The notes under the pieces were generated by a model. The model was given only the letters and a program-made list of their open reading frames with translations. It searched no databases and was not told where the DNA came from. A stretch of 64,000 nucleotides of DNA, from assembly GCF_000340795.1 (NCBI RefSeq), contig NC_020294.1:496001-560000 (forward strand), written 5' to 3'. Positions 42,017 through 51,267 of this stretch are shown piece by piece. The position numbers were made by a program, and so were the translations under genes. How positions within the stretch are numbered: the first letter of the stretch is position 1; each line of letters starts with the position of its first letter. The stretch is from Candidatus Kinetoplastibacterium desouzaii TCC079E (GTDB taxonomy: Bacteria > Pseudomonadota > Gammaproteobacteria > Burkholderiales > Burkholderiaceae_B).

Positions 42017-42805
42017 ATGTATAATCCAACAACAAACAATAACTATACCTGCCAATATATTAAAGATATTAAAACATGGGAAAAGAATAAATTGTTTTCC
42101 ATTAAAACAACTAAAGATTCTTCATTTCATTTTAAAGCAGGTCAATTTGCTAGAGTAGGTCTATTAAATAAAAAGTATAATGATATTATTTGGAGAGCAT
42201 ATTCTATAGCAAGCTCTCCAAAAGAAACATATCTAGAATTCTACTATACAGTAATAAAAAATGGAGTATTTACAAAACAACTATCAGAGTTAGTAATAGG
42301 CAATCAAATTTTAATAGAAAATAAACCATATGGCTTTTTGAGTATAGACCAATTTCTCGCAAATAATTATGATACACATAATAAACTATGGTTAATAGCA
42401 ACAGGCACTGGACTATCAGCTTATATTTCTATATTAAGGGATAAATTCACATGGGAAAAATTTAAAAAAATATTTCTTGTACACAGTACAAGTTTTTCAA
42501 GTGATCTATCATATGGAGAAGAATTAAAAAACATATCCGCAAACAATAAAAATTTTAAATATATTCCCATAACGACAAAAGAAAATTCTAATACCAACCT
42601 ACAAGAAAGAGTAACAATTGCTTTAGAAAACGGTAAACTAGAAACACTTGCTGGAGAGACGATAGATGCAGAATGTTCTAAAGTAATGTTATGTGGGAAT
42701 CCACTAATGCTTTCAGATATGCGAAAATTATTAACAAATAGAGGATTCTACACATCCAAACAAAACAAAATAGGTAATTTAGCTCTCGAACGTTATTGGA
42801 TTTAA
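42017..42805 (+). CDS. fpr: ferredoxin-NADP+ reductase
   Basis: A 262-residue FAD-binding oxidoreductase. The FAD motif is WRAYSIASSPKE (about 59-70), the NADP loop is LIATGTGLSAYISILRD (about 129-145), and the C-terminal ALERYWI has the family's terminal aromatic residue. It shuttles electrons between NADPH and the ferredoxin encoded 19 bases upstream, which supports iron-sulfur assembly or redox defence. Confidence 0.93.
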   Translation: MYNPTTNNNYTCQYIKDIKTWEKNKLFSIKTTKDSSFHFKAGQFARVGLLNKKYNDIIWRAYSIASSPKETYLEFYYTVIKNGVFTKQLSELVIGNQILIENKPYGFLSIDQFLANNYDTHNKLWLIATGTGLSAYISILRDKFTWEKFKKIFLVHSTSFSSDLSYGEELKNISANNKNFKYIPITTKENSNTNLQERVTIALENGKLETLAGETIDAECSKVMLCGNPLMLSDMRKLLTNRGFYTSKQNKIGNLALERYWI

Positions 42806-42818
42806 ATCAAATAAAACT

Positions 42819-43451
42819 ATGAAAAAAAACAGATTATTAGAAATAATAGATGATATTTTACCACAAACACAATGCGGAAAATGTGGTTATAAATCATGCA
42901 AACCATACGCTGAAGATCTTTTAAAAGGAATAGCTGAAATAAATCTATGCTCTCCTGGTGGAGATGAAGTCATACTTAAACTTGCAAAAATACTAAAAAA
43001 AGAAGTAATACCATTAGACACAACAAAGAAAAAACATGATGGGTATAAATTAGCTATGATAAAAGAAGATGAATGCATAGGATGTACTATATGCATTCAA
43101 AAATGTCCAGTAGATGCCATAATTGGCGCCCCCAAGAAAATGCACACTGTATTAAATCAATGGTGCACAGGGTGTGAGCTTTGCATAACACCCTGTCCTG
43201 TTGACTGTATAGAAATGATATCGACTAAAAGAAATTGGACAAAAGAAGACTCTAATAATGCTCGTCAAAGATATATAATGAGGCAAGAAAGAATAAAACC
43301 AAAATCATCTACAGATATTAATCTAACAGAAGTAATTAATTATAATAATAAAGCTTTAAACGAAAACATACATAATATTCAAAAAGAAGATTTCATTAGA
43401 AATATTACATCCAAAGCTAAAGAAAAAAGAAAAAATAATACTATCTTATAA
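42819..43451 (+). CDS. RnfB-like ferredoxin (standalone)
   Basis: A 210-residue protein with an N-terminal iron-sulfur motif (QCGKCGYKSC plus a downstream Cys, about 17-50) and two 4Fe-4S ferredoxin motifs (DECIGCTICIQKCP and WCTGCELCITPCP, about 86-125). This matches RnfB/RsxB. The hydrophobic anchor and the partner subunits RnfA, C, D, E and G are not adjacent. Burkholderiales commonly carry this standalone form directly before nth. Electron partners may be the FdxA and Fpr encoded upstream. Confidence 0.86.
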   Translation: MKKNRLLEIIDDILPQTQCGKCGYKSCKPYAEDLLKGIAEINLCSPGGDEVILKLAKILKKEVIPLDTTKKKHDGYKLAMIKEDECIGCTICIQKCPVDAIIGAPKKMHTVLNQWCTGCELCITPCPVDCIEMISTKRNWTKEDSNNARQRYIMRQERIKPKSSTDINLTEVINYNNKALNENIHNIQKEDFIRNITSKAKEKRKNNTIL

Positions 43452-43455
43452 AAAT

Positions 43456-44094
43456 ATGGATCATGTGACTATTAGCAATATTTTTGAAAGGTTAAAAAAA
43501 TCAACCCCTCAACCAAAGACAGAATTGAAATATAATTCTAGTTTTGAATTATTAATAGCTGTAATTCTATCAGCTCAAGCTACAGATAAATCTGTTAATC
43601 TCGCAACAAAAGAATTATTCAAAACTTATAAAACACCTGATTCATTTATAAAACTTGGGCTCGTTGGAATAGAAGAACACATAAAAAGCATAGGATTATA
43701 TCGCACTAAAGCAAAGAATATTCTTAAAACATGCCAAATAATAGAAGAACAATTCTCAGGAGAAATACCAAATAACAGATTAAATTTAGAATCTTTACCT
43801 GGAGTTGGAAGAAAAACATCAAATGTTATATTAAATATTATATTCAATCAGCCTACTATAGCAGTTGATACTCATGTTTTTAGAGTATCTAATAGAACAG
43901 GAATAGCAACAGGAAATAATGTTATAGAAGTTGAAAAAAAATTACTAAAAAATATACCAAAAAAATACTTAAATAATGCTCATCATTGGCTAATCTTTCT
44001 TGGGAGATATACGTGCAAGAAAAGGAAACCAGATTGTAAGAATTGTTTAATAAATGATCTTTGTGATTCTTATAAAAAAGATAAAATTATATAA
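43456..44094 (+). CDS. nth: endonuclease III
   Basis: A 212-residue DNA glycosylase/AP lyase for oxidised pyrimidines. It has the helix-hairpin-helix LESLPGVGRKTSNVIL (about 114-129), with the catalytic Lys within it, the catalytic Asp in AVDTHVFRVSNR (about 138), and a four-Cys 4Fe-4S cluster at the C terminus (CKKRKPDCKNCLINDLC). It follows the RnfB-like gene by four bases. Confidence 0.95.
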   Translation: MDHVTISNIFERLKKSTPQPKTELKYNSSFELLIAVILSAQATDKSVNLATKELFKTYKTPDSFIKLGLVGIEEHIKSIGLYRTKAKNILKTCQIIEEQFSGEIPNNRLNLESLPGVGRKTSNVILNIIFNQPTIAVDTHVFRVSNRTGIATGNNVIEVEKKLLKNIPKKYLNNAHHWLIFLGRYTCKKRKPDCKNCLINDLCDSYKKDKII

Positions 44095-44147
44095 CTATAA
44101 AAATACTTATAGTACAATTAAGATTTCTAATCGTGGAAAGACTCATA

Positions 44148-44699
44148 GTGAACAAAATTATCTTTGATATATTACCATTATCCATATTTTTTATTTCATA
44201 TACTTATACGAACAATATATATACAGCCACAGAATTTCTCATGGCATCATCTGTTTTACAAGTAGTATTGGTAAAAATAAAAAATAAAAAAATTGATAAT
44301 AATACTATATTCAGTACATTGCTAATTATAATATTAGGAACAGCTACTGTAATATCTGAGAATGATTTCTTTATCAAATTAAAACCAACAGTAATTTATT
44401 GGTTCTTTGGATCCTTTTTGCTAATATCTCGCATTATTTTTAACAAGAATATTCTAAGAACTATGATGCAAGATAAAATAATCCTATCTAATAATATTTG
44501 GAACAGACTTAACACTATATGGATATGTTTTTTTATAGCAATGGGATTATTGAATATATTTATTGCTTTTTCTGGATTGTTTAATCAATCATTCTGGGTT
44601 AATTTTAAAGTATTTGGTACACTAATCATTTTTGTATTATTTTTAATTGGGCAAATTGTTTTTTTTAAAAAAGAAATTAGATTAAACACAAAAACATAA
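44148..44699 (+). CDS. yciB: inner-membrane septation protein YciB
   Basis: A 183-residue YciB/IspZ family protein with about five membrane helices. I place the start at the GTG at 44148 (MNKIIFDILPLSIFFISY), which matches the family and has GGAAAG seven bases ahead; a GTG at 44133 would also be open. Conserved segments are KPTVIYWFFG and NRLNTIWICFF, the latter like the usual LN-x-xW. YciB links envelope synthesis and division. It is followed by bolA and a PPIase, the usual order in relatives. Confidence 0.88.
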   Translation: MNKIIFDILPLSIFFISYTYTNNIYTATEFLMASSVLQVVLVKIKNKKIDNNTIFSTLLIIILGTATVISENDFFIKLKPTVIYWFFGSFLLISRIIFNKNILRTMMQDKIILSNNIWNRLNTIWICFFIAMGLLNIFIAFSGLFNQSFWVNFKVFGTLIIFVLFLIGQIVFFKKEIRLNTKT

Positions 44700-44705
44700 A
44701 CAAAA

Positions 44706-44981
44706 ATGATAAACACAACTAAAATAATTAGCATAACAGAGATTATAAAAGACAGACTCTCAATACTGAAACCTTCTATATTATATATAGAAGATTTCTC
44801 TGATGATCATAAGAATCATAATCAAGCTGCAAACTCTGGCCATTATAAAATAACAATATCATCTCATGAATTTAATGGCCTATCTAAGGTTAACCAACAT
44901 AGATTGGTTTATAAATATTTAAATGATCTTATTCCATCTCCTATACATGCAATAATTTTAAACATAAAAAATGATAAATAA
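44706..44981 (+). CDS. bolA: BolA family protein
   Basis: A 91-residue BolA/IbaG fold protein. The segment NSGHYKITISSHEFNGLS and the C-terminal HRLVYKYLNDLIPSPIHAIIL are typical. BolA proteins pair with monothiol glutaredoxins in iron-sulfur trafficking and influence morphology. It lies six bases after yciB and is close to the PPIase gene. Confidence 0.87.
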   Translation: MINTTKIISITEIIKDRLSILKPSILYIEDFSDDHKNHNQAANSGHYKITISSHEFNGLSKVNQHRLVYKYLNDLIPSPIHAIILNIKNDK

Positions 44982-45006
44982 ATTTAAAAGATTTAAAAGG
45001 ATAGAA

Positions 45007-45783
45007 ATGAAGAAACTACTAATTCTTACAATGATATTTACATTCGCCAATTTTACTAATGCAAGCACTATAGCATTAGTAAATGACAAACCTATTACTC
45101 AGAAAAAGATGGATCAGTTTATTGAGTTACTTGTTAATCAAGGAGCTACTGACTCTGAGCAATTGAGAGAACAAGTAAAACAAGAATTAATTAATAGAGA
45201 AATCTTATTACAAGCAGCAGAAAAAGAAGGAATATCTACTCGTAAGGAAGTGCAAACTGAACTAGAATTAGCTAACGAAAGTATTATAGTAAGAGCATTT
45301 TTAGCTGACTATTTAAAACAAAATCCTATATCAAATAATCTAATAAAAAACGAGTACGATAAACTAAAAAAGGAACAATCAGGTAAAAAAGAATATAAAA
45401 TAAAACATATTCTTCTTGATAACGAAAAACAAGCTTCTGATTTAATATCCAAGCTAAATAAAGACAAAACTAAATTTTCTGATATGGCTAAAGAACTATC
45501 GAAAGATAATGCCAGCAGCATCAACGGTGGAGATTTAGGTTGGAGTGATACCGATGATTACGTAGAGTCTTTTTCATCTGAAGTAAAATCCTTAACAAAA
45601 GGAGCAATATCACAAAAACCAATTAAAACACAATTTGGATGGCATATTATACAATTGGATGATATAAGACAATCTGAGTTTCCTAAACTAGAACAAGTAA
45701 ACAGTCAAATTGAAGAAATGTTAAAACAAAAAACACTATCCACTCTTCAACAAGAATTACGTTTAAAAGCAAATATTAAATAA
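45007..45783 (+). CDS. parvulin-type peptidyl-prolyl isomerase, exported
   Basis: A 258-residue periplasmic foldase. The start at 45007 gives a signal peptide MKKLLILTMIFTFANFTNAS and has AGG six bases ahead; an upstream ATG at 44971 overlaps bolA and breaks the signal peptide. An N-terminal SurA/PrsA-like helical chaperone domain (about 20-115) precedes a parvulin domain (about 120-220; KIKHILLDNEKQASDLI, GGDLGWSD, TQFGWHIIQLDD). It helps fold outer-membrane and periplasmic proteins. Confidence 0.9.
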   Translation: MKKLLILTMIFTFANFTNASTIALVNDKPITQKKMDQFIELLVNQGATDSEQLREQVKQELINREILLQAAEKEGISTRKEVQTELELANESIIVRAFLADYLKQNPISNNLIKNEYDKLKKEQSGKKEYKIKHILLDNEKQASDLISKLNKDKTKFSDMAKELSKDNASSINGGDLGWSDTDDYVESFSSEVKSLTKGAISQKPIKTQFGWHIIQLDDIRQSEFPKLEQVNSQIEEMLKQKTLSTLQQELRLKANIK

Positions 45784-45795
45784 TATATAAAGTAT

Positions 45796-45836
45796 ATAAA
45801 AGGCCTATAATTTTTATAAAATTATAGGCCTTTTAT
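45796..45836. terminator. bidirectional terminator between the PPIase gene and ligA
   Basis: A perfect 19-bp stem (45796-45814 with 45818-45836) has a GGCC core and a three-base loop. A-rich and T-rich flanks suit termination in both directions between two convergent genes. The right arm ends on the last base of the ligA stop. Confidence 0.88.
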
Positions 45837-47953
45837 TAAATATTAATTCGTTCAACTAAAGACAACAAATCATCTTCATTTATAATCGTCACATTAGCCT
45901 CTTTTGCTTTAATTAATTTACTACCTGGATCTTCTCCCGATAATAAATAATTAGTACTTGAAGAAATGGAGTTAACTACTTTTCCTCCATTTTCAATTAT
46001 ATATTTTTTGATATTCTCTCTAGATAAATTTTTTAATTTTCCAGTTATAACGAAAGTTTTACCATCTAATGGTTTTAAATTATTTGACTCAACAACAAAA
46101 GATTCTGGTTCTAGCCCTCTATTTTCTAACAGTCTTATCAAATCAATATTTTGAGGCTCAGAAAAGAAAATATTAACTGATGAAGCAACCTTATGCCCTA
46201 TATCAGGTATAGTCATAAGATCATCTAAACTGCAATTGATAACAGAATCTAAACTGATAAATCTTTTAGCAATAGCAAATGCTGTCATTTCACCAACATG
46301 CCTAATACCTAATGCAAATAGAAATTTATCTAATTTAGGATGACGAGATTTTTTTATTGATTCCATCAAATTCGTTGCAGACTTAATTGCAATATTTTCT
46401 ATTCTCAATAAAAGTTCTATATTTAAATCATATATATCAGCCAATGACCTAACTATATTGCTATCTACAAGTTTATTGATTAAAACATCTCCTAACCCAA
46501 CTATATTTAAAGCCTTTCTACCAACAGCATGTAATAATCTTTGCTTCAACTGAGCAGAGCAATATAAACCACCAGTACAACGAATAACTGATTCACCATC
46601 TATTTTAGATAATTTTGATTTACACACTGGACATAAAGTAGGCATTTTAAAAAAAATTACATCCTGAGAACGTAATTCTAAAACAGGACCTATTATTTCT
46701 GGAATCACATCACCTGCTCTTCTAACTCTTACAAAATCACCTATTCTTAAATCCTTACGAATTATTTCATTTTCATTATGCAAAGTAGCACTAGAAATAT
46801 TAGCACCTCCAACAATAACAGGATTTAAACAAGCAACCGGAGTTATAGCTCCTGTTCTTCCTACTTGTATATTAATATCAGTCAATTGAGTTACAGATTC
46901 TTCTGGTGAAAACTTATGTGCCAATGCAAATCTAGGAGCTCTCGAAGAATATCCTATTAAATCTTGGAAATACAAAGAATTGACTTTATAAACAACCCCA
47001 TCTATATCATAAGGTAATGAATCTCTCAATATATTAATCTCTGAATAATACTCAATCATTTCATTAACATTATTAACCACCCTATGATACTGACTATTAA
47101 TAGGGAAACCTAAAGAGGAAATCCAATTTAACATAGAACTATGGTAACTACTGTGTAAATCAGTTTGATGATCTGAATTAGAGTATTTTCTTAGATTATC
47201 AGTAATACCTGTTATTTCTCCCCAGCCATATGCAAAAAAATTTAATTTACGAGAAGCACTAAGAACTGGATCTAAGCTTCTCAAGCTTCCTGCAGCAGCA
47301 TTACGTGGATTCATGAAAGTTTTATTACCATTTAATCTCTGATAATCATTTAATCGTTGAAAATCTTTATGATTCATAAAAATTTCACCACGCACTTCTA
47401 AAACATCAGGAACTGAATCATGTATAAACAAAGGAATGGATTTAATAGTACGTATATTAGCTGTCACATCCTCTCCTATATAACCATCACCCCTAGTAGA
47501 AGCACTCACCAAACAACCTTTCTCATAACGTAAATTAACAGCCAAACCATCTAATTTTAAATCACAGAAATAATCAATATTATCTTCCATATTAATTAAT
47601 TCATAATTAAATAAAAAACTTTTTAACCTATTATCAAATGAAATAATATTAGTATCTTGAAAAGCATTAGATAAAGATAACATTGGTATAGAGTGTTTTA
47701 CTTGTTTAAAAGATAATGAAGGCTTAGATCCAACACGCTGAGTAGGTGAGTTATTATTTATTAAACTAGGGTAAGATGACTCTAATTTAACTAACTGATC
47801 CATCAAAGAGTCATACTCTAAATCATCAATAGTCGGTGAATCATAAACATAATAAGCTATATTATGTTTATCAATTTCTTTTCTCAATGAAAGAACCTTA
47901 TTTTTTATAAAATTGAATTCTATATCATTTTTATCTAAAAATTCTTTTGGCAC
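45836..47953 (-). CDS. ligA: NAD-dependent DNA ligase
   Basis: A 705-residue LigA. I prefer the GTG at 47953, which has AGGT seven bases ahead, over the ATG at 47977, which would overlap the upstream gene more deeply. The adenylated lysine is in CDLKLDGLAVNLRY, followed by nucleotidyltransferase motif RGEIFMNHKDF and the four-Cys zinc finger (CPVCKSKL and CTGGLYCSAQ). HhH repeats and a C-terminal BRCT domain (about 625-700; FVITGKLKNLSREN) follow. It seals nicks in replication and repair. Confidence 0.94.
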   Translation of the reverse strand: MPKEFLDKNDIEFNFIKNKVLSLRKEIDKHNIAYYVYDSPTIDDLEYDSLMDQLVKLESSYPSLINNNSPTQRVGSKPSLSFKQVKHSIPMLSLSNAFQDTNIISFDNRLKSFLFNYELINMEDNIDYFCDLKLDGLAVNLRYEKGCLVSASTRGDGYIGEDVTANIRTIKSIPLFIHDSVPDVLEVRGEIFMNHKDFQRLNDYQRLNGNKTFMNPRNAAAGSLRSLDPVLSASRKLNFFAYGWGEITGITDNLRKYSNSDHQTDLHSSYHSSMLNWISSLGFPINSQYHRVVNNVNEMIEYYSEINILRDSLPYDIDGVVYKVNSLYFQDLIGYSSRAPRFALAHKFSPEESVTQLTDINIQVGRTGAITPVACLNPVIVGGANISSATLHNENEIIRKDLRIGDFVRVRRAGDVIPEIIGPVLELRSQDVIFFKMPTLCPVCKSKLSKIDGESVIRCTGGLYCSAQLKQRLLHAVGRKALNIVGLGDVLINKLVDSNIVRSLADIYDLNIELLLRIENIAIKSATNLMESIKKSRHPKLDKFLFALGIRHVGEMTAFAIAKRFISLDSVINCSLDDLMTIPDIGHKVASSVNIFFSEPQNIDLIRLLENRGLEPESFVVESNNLKPLDGKTFVITGKLKNLSRENIKKYIIENGGKVVNSISSSTNYLLSGEDPGSKLIKAKEANVTIINEDDLLSLVERINI

Positions 47954-48878
47954 GATAACTACCTGCTTTAAAACCATTCTTTTCTAAAATCTCTAGAATG
48001 CTTTGTAATTGATCTTCTATTGATTCTATATAATCTTCTGATAACACCATACCGCTATCGTCAACTATTTTAGCTCCCATACATTCCGAAATTTTTTTTA
48101 CCAAAGTAAAAAAATTTAAAAACAATCTTTCATCATTAATTGAACGAGGAACATCTAATGTAAAACTAACAATATTATGAATATTTAAAGGCTCATTTAA
48201 TCCTAAACCATCATCCCTAGATAAGAAAATACAATAATCTTCATTATCCAAAAAAATACTTTCATTCTCAAATCTTATGAAATCAAATTCAGATACAATG
48301 TCTATTAACTCATTATACCCAAAAGCATTCTCCATAATTAAATTCAAACTAAAATAAGCATCTATAGAACTACATAACTTATCTAATTGCATCCCTTTAC
48401 TTAATACAGTTTTATAACTTGGACAAACGAATTCTGAACCAAAAATAGAAGATATACTATCAGAAATATCATAAGCATAGGACCAATCTTCATAACTAAT
48501 AGGACCATTTCTACTTGCAAGTGCTACTACTATTTTCAATAAAATTATAGAATCATTGTTAGAAATACTAGACTTTATAGTGCCATCTAAAGATTTTAAC
48601 AAAAACCTCACATTTGTATTTCTTATATTGAGCAATAATTCATATAACTTATTTAAATTATCTCCACAGAGGTGAGGATCAAAAAATATATCTATAGAAA
48701 ATTCTATTTCTGAATCTACAAATAAATTGTCATTAATATTTATATTGTCAGAATTTATATCATCCTCTGTTACTAGAATTGGATCCACTCGATCAAAAAC
48801 AGCTGAATTATCATCACCTATTTTTGATTTCAAAATATTAATCCAATCTCTAATTTTATATAAAAATTCAAATTTCAT
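47931..48878 (-). CDS. zipA: ZipA-like cell-division protein, lacking the N-terminal membrane anchor
   Basis: A 315-residue acidic protein. The C-terminal part (about 180-313) resembles the FtsZ-binding domain of ZipA, with FTLDVPRSINDERLFLNFF, the ISECMGAKIVDDSGMVLSED stretch, and the ending NGFKAGSYRAKRIF. The position immediately upstream of ligA is where Burkholderiales encode ZipA. Unlike those proteins it has no N-terminal membrane helix: it begins MKFEFLYKIRDWINILKSK, and an in-frame stop lies just upstream of the ATG. The assignment is moderate because the N-terminal half is highly diverged. Confidence 0.72.
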   Translation of the reverse strand: MKFEFLYKIRDWINILKSKIGDDNSAVFDRVDPILVTEDDINSDNININDNLFVDSEIEFSIDIFFDPHLCGDNLNKLYELLLNIRNTNVRFLLKSLDGTIKSSISNNDSIILLKIVVALASRNGPISYEDWSYAYDISDSISSIFGSEFVCPSYKTVLSKGMQLDKLCSSIDAYFSLNLIMENAFGYNELIDIVSEFDFIRFENESIFLDNEDYCIFLSRDDGLGLNEPLNIHNIVSFTLDVPRSINDERLFLNFFTLVKKISECMGAKIVDDSGMVLSEDYIESIEDQLQSILEILEKNGFKAGSYRAKRIFR

Positions 48879-49218
48879 TGTAAAATAAACTTTTGATTAA
48901 CTATTAAAATAACACGATATAGTTATATTATTATATAAAATAATAAAAATCTAATTTCTAAATACAAATAATATTACCAATAAAATAAATAAAAATTAAA
49001 ATTATCTAATAACCGTTAATTATTATTTCAATTATAATAAACTCATGAATTTCAATGGCTATAGATTATAAGTTATATTAAATAAAAAGATTATTAAAAC
49101 AGAATATTTTTTAAAAATTATTAAATAAAGATAAAACTAACTACAATAGAATTTATCGGAAAACTATTCGTAAATTTATATAACATTGTAAAAATTAAAC
49201 AATCAGAGAGGAATATTG
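48879..49218. other. intergenic region between the ZipA-like gene and lplT
   Basis: About 340 AT-rich bases between divergent genes. I see no gene remnant and no strong hairpin. In relatives smc would lie upstream of zipA on the same strand; nothing resembling it remains. It presumably contains both promoters. Confidence 0.55.
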
Positions 49219-50508
49219 TTGAAAAAAGGATTCTATATTATTATGGCTGCTCAGACTTTTTCTTCTTTAGCAGACAATGCTTTGTTTATATCGGCAATAG
49301 CTCTCATTATCGAATTGGATGGTCCATATTGGATGATCCCTATTATGAAATGGTCATTTGCCCTATCATATGTAGTTCTAGCACCTTTTGTGGGTTTATT
49401 AGCAGATAAATTCCCCAAAGGACATGTTATGTTTTTTGCTAATTGCATAAAAATGATAGGATGTTTTATGATTATTCTACATCAATGTTTTAGCTCAAAT
49501 AAAACCATACAAACGTATTTGATTGGTTTGTCTTATGGATTAATAGGCATAGGAGCATCAATATACTCTCCAGCAAAATACGGAATAGTAACTGAAATAC
49601 TACCAGCCAGAATGTTAATCAAAGGAAATAGTTGGATCGAAGGTCTTACAGTTGTTTCAATAATTTTAGGTACATGTCTTGGTGGATTCTTAATAACTCC
49701 TCTAGCATCAAATTTTTTAATAAATCATACCTTTATATCATCACTAACAAGATCACATGCAAATGCAGCAATCTTTGTAATATTATTTATATACCTAATA
49801 TCAGCAGCATTTAATTTAGCTATAAGAAAGACTAACATTAATTACAATATAAAAAATAATAGTATATTTAGTATTCTTAATAATTTTTATAAAAATTTAT
49901 CAATAATGTACAATGATAAAATAGGTAGAATATCTATTGCCATTACTACTATATTTTGGGGGGTTAGTGCTAGTTTGCAATTAATAGTCATTGAATGGGG
50001 ACAGAAACATCTAGGGTATTCTATAGATCAAACATCTATATTAATTGGATTAGTAGCGATAGGAACTGTTATTGGATCAATAATAGTAGCCAAATACGTA
50101 AGATTAGCACAAGCATTATCAATATTGCCAGTTGGTATAATAATGGGATTGTTAATATTTATGATGCCTATAGTTAATAGCAAGACTAGCACATACTTAT
50201 TATTAATAAGCACAGGAATTTTAGCTGGATTCTTTGTAGTCCCTATGAATGCTCTATTGCAACATAGAGGATATAAATTACTATCTGCAGGTAATTCTAT
50301 AGCTGTTCAGAATTTCAATGAACAGCTAAGCATATTATTGATGATTAGCTTGTACGCAATTCTTGTTTGGTTAAACATAAAAATAAACACAATAATAATA
50401 ATATACGGCATTGTAGTAACAACACTCATGTCATTTTTCTTCTACTTAACTTCAATTAACAAAAAATCTTATGATAAACTACTACAAAAAACCATAAATG
50501 AAGAATAA
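49219..50508 (+). CDS. lplT: lysophospholipid transporter LplT
   Basis: A 429-residue major-facilitator-like protein with about twelve hydrophobic segments. The N terminus MKKGFYIIMAAQTFSSLADN is characteristic of LplT. The start is a TTG: two adjacent TTG codons (49216 and 49219) follow GAGAGG, and the second has the better seven-base spacing. The motif GLLADKFPKGHVMFFAN (about 61-77) is the usual loop 2-3 signature. It flips lysophospholipids into the cytoplasm for reacylation. The partner acyltransferase Aas is not beside it. Confidence 0.88.
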   Translation: MKKGFYIIMAAQTFSSLADNALFISAIALIIELDGPYWMIPIMKWSFALSYVVLAPFVGLLADKFPKGHVMFFANCIKMIGCFMIILHQCFSSNKTIQTYLIGLSYGLIGIGASIYSPAKYGIVTEILPARMLIKGNSWIEGLTVVSIILGTCLGGFLITPLASNFLINHTFISSLTRSHANAAIFVILFIYLISAAFNLAIRKTNINYNIKNNSIFSILNNFYKNLSIMYNDKIGRISIAITTIFWGVSASLQLIVIEWGQKHLGYSIDQTSILIGLVAIGTVIGSIIVAKYVRLAQALSILPVGIIMGLLIFMMPIVNSKTSTYLLLISTGILAGFFVVPMNALLQHRGYKLLSAGNSIAVQNFNEQLSILLMISLYAILVWLNIKINTIIIIYGIVVTTLMSFFFYLTSINKKSYDKLLQKTINEE

Positions 50509-50518
50509 AACAGAACGA

Positions 50519-51265
50519 TTAGTGTACAGATATAGCCAAACATAAATCATCCCAAGCCAGATGCTTTTCTTCTGGCCTACGCAATAAATATGCAGGATGA
50601 TAACTTACTATAACTGGAATACGCCTACTATCTTTAGATATAAAATAATGTACTCTTCCTCTTAATTCTCCAATGCTATTCTTATTGCTAAGAATAGCAT
50701 TGGCAGCTATTTTCCCTAAAACTATAATCTTACTAGGTTTTAATAAATTAATTTGCTCTAATAAGAATGGACGACATTCTTCTACTTCTTCAGTTCTTGG
50801 ATTCCTATTGCCAGGTGGACGACATTTAACAACATTAGTTATAAAACACTCTGATCTATCAATAATTCCAACAGATCTTAACATTTCATCCAGTAGATTA
50901 CCTGACTTACCTGCAAAAGGCATCCCTTTTAAATCTTCCTGCTCTCCTGGAGCTTCTCCTATAATCATCCAAGATCCAATAGATGTAGAACCAGAACCAA
51001 CCACAACATTTTTACGAGAGTTACATAAAGAACATGACTTGCAATTCAATATATTACTCTTCAAAGATTGAGAGAAATCTCCATCATTGTTTTCATTGGA
51101 TTGATGAACGTTTTTAATTAGTAGATCTTCTTTAATAAAATTAACTATTTCTCTTTTATTTAAACAATTTAAATCTTTATTTGTCAATAAATTTATACCT
51201 ATTTCTTTCAATAACAAATATTGAGCATCACTGAATAATTTTTTCTTAAAAGGTATATTTAACAT
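50519..51265 (-). CDS. family 4 uracil-DNA glycosylase
   Basis: A 248-residue type-4 UDG with an iron-sulfur cluster. Cys residues lie in LNCKSCSLCNSR (about 74-85) and later in VKCRPPGNRNP and EVEECRPFL. The catalytic motif is IIGEAPGEQED (about 101-111) and motif B is SYHPAYLLRRPE near the C terminus. It removes uracil from DNA. It lies two bases downstream of the TsaB-RimI gene, suggesting co-transcription, as in relatives. Confidence 0.92.
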   Translation of the reverse strand: MLNIPFKKKLFSDAQYLLLKEIGINLLTNKDLNCLNKREIVNFIKEDLLIKNVHQSNENNDGDFSQSLKSNILNCKSCSLCNSRKNVVVGSGSTSIGSWMIIGEAPGEQEDLKGMPFAGKSGNLLDEMLRSVGIIDRSECFITNVVKCRPPGNRNPRTEEVEECRPFLLEQINLLKPSKIIVLGKIAANAILSNKNSIGELRGRVHYFISKDSRRIPVIVSYHPAYLLRRPEEKHLAWDDLCLAISVH

Positions 51266-51267
51266 AA

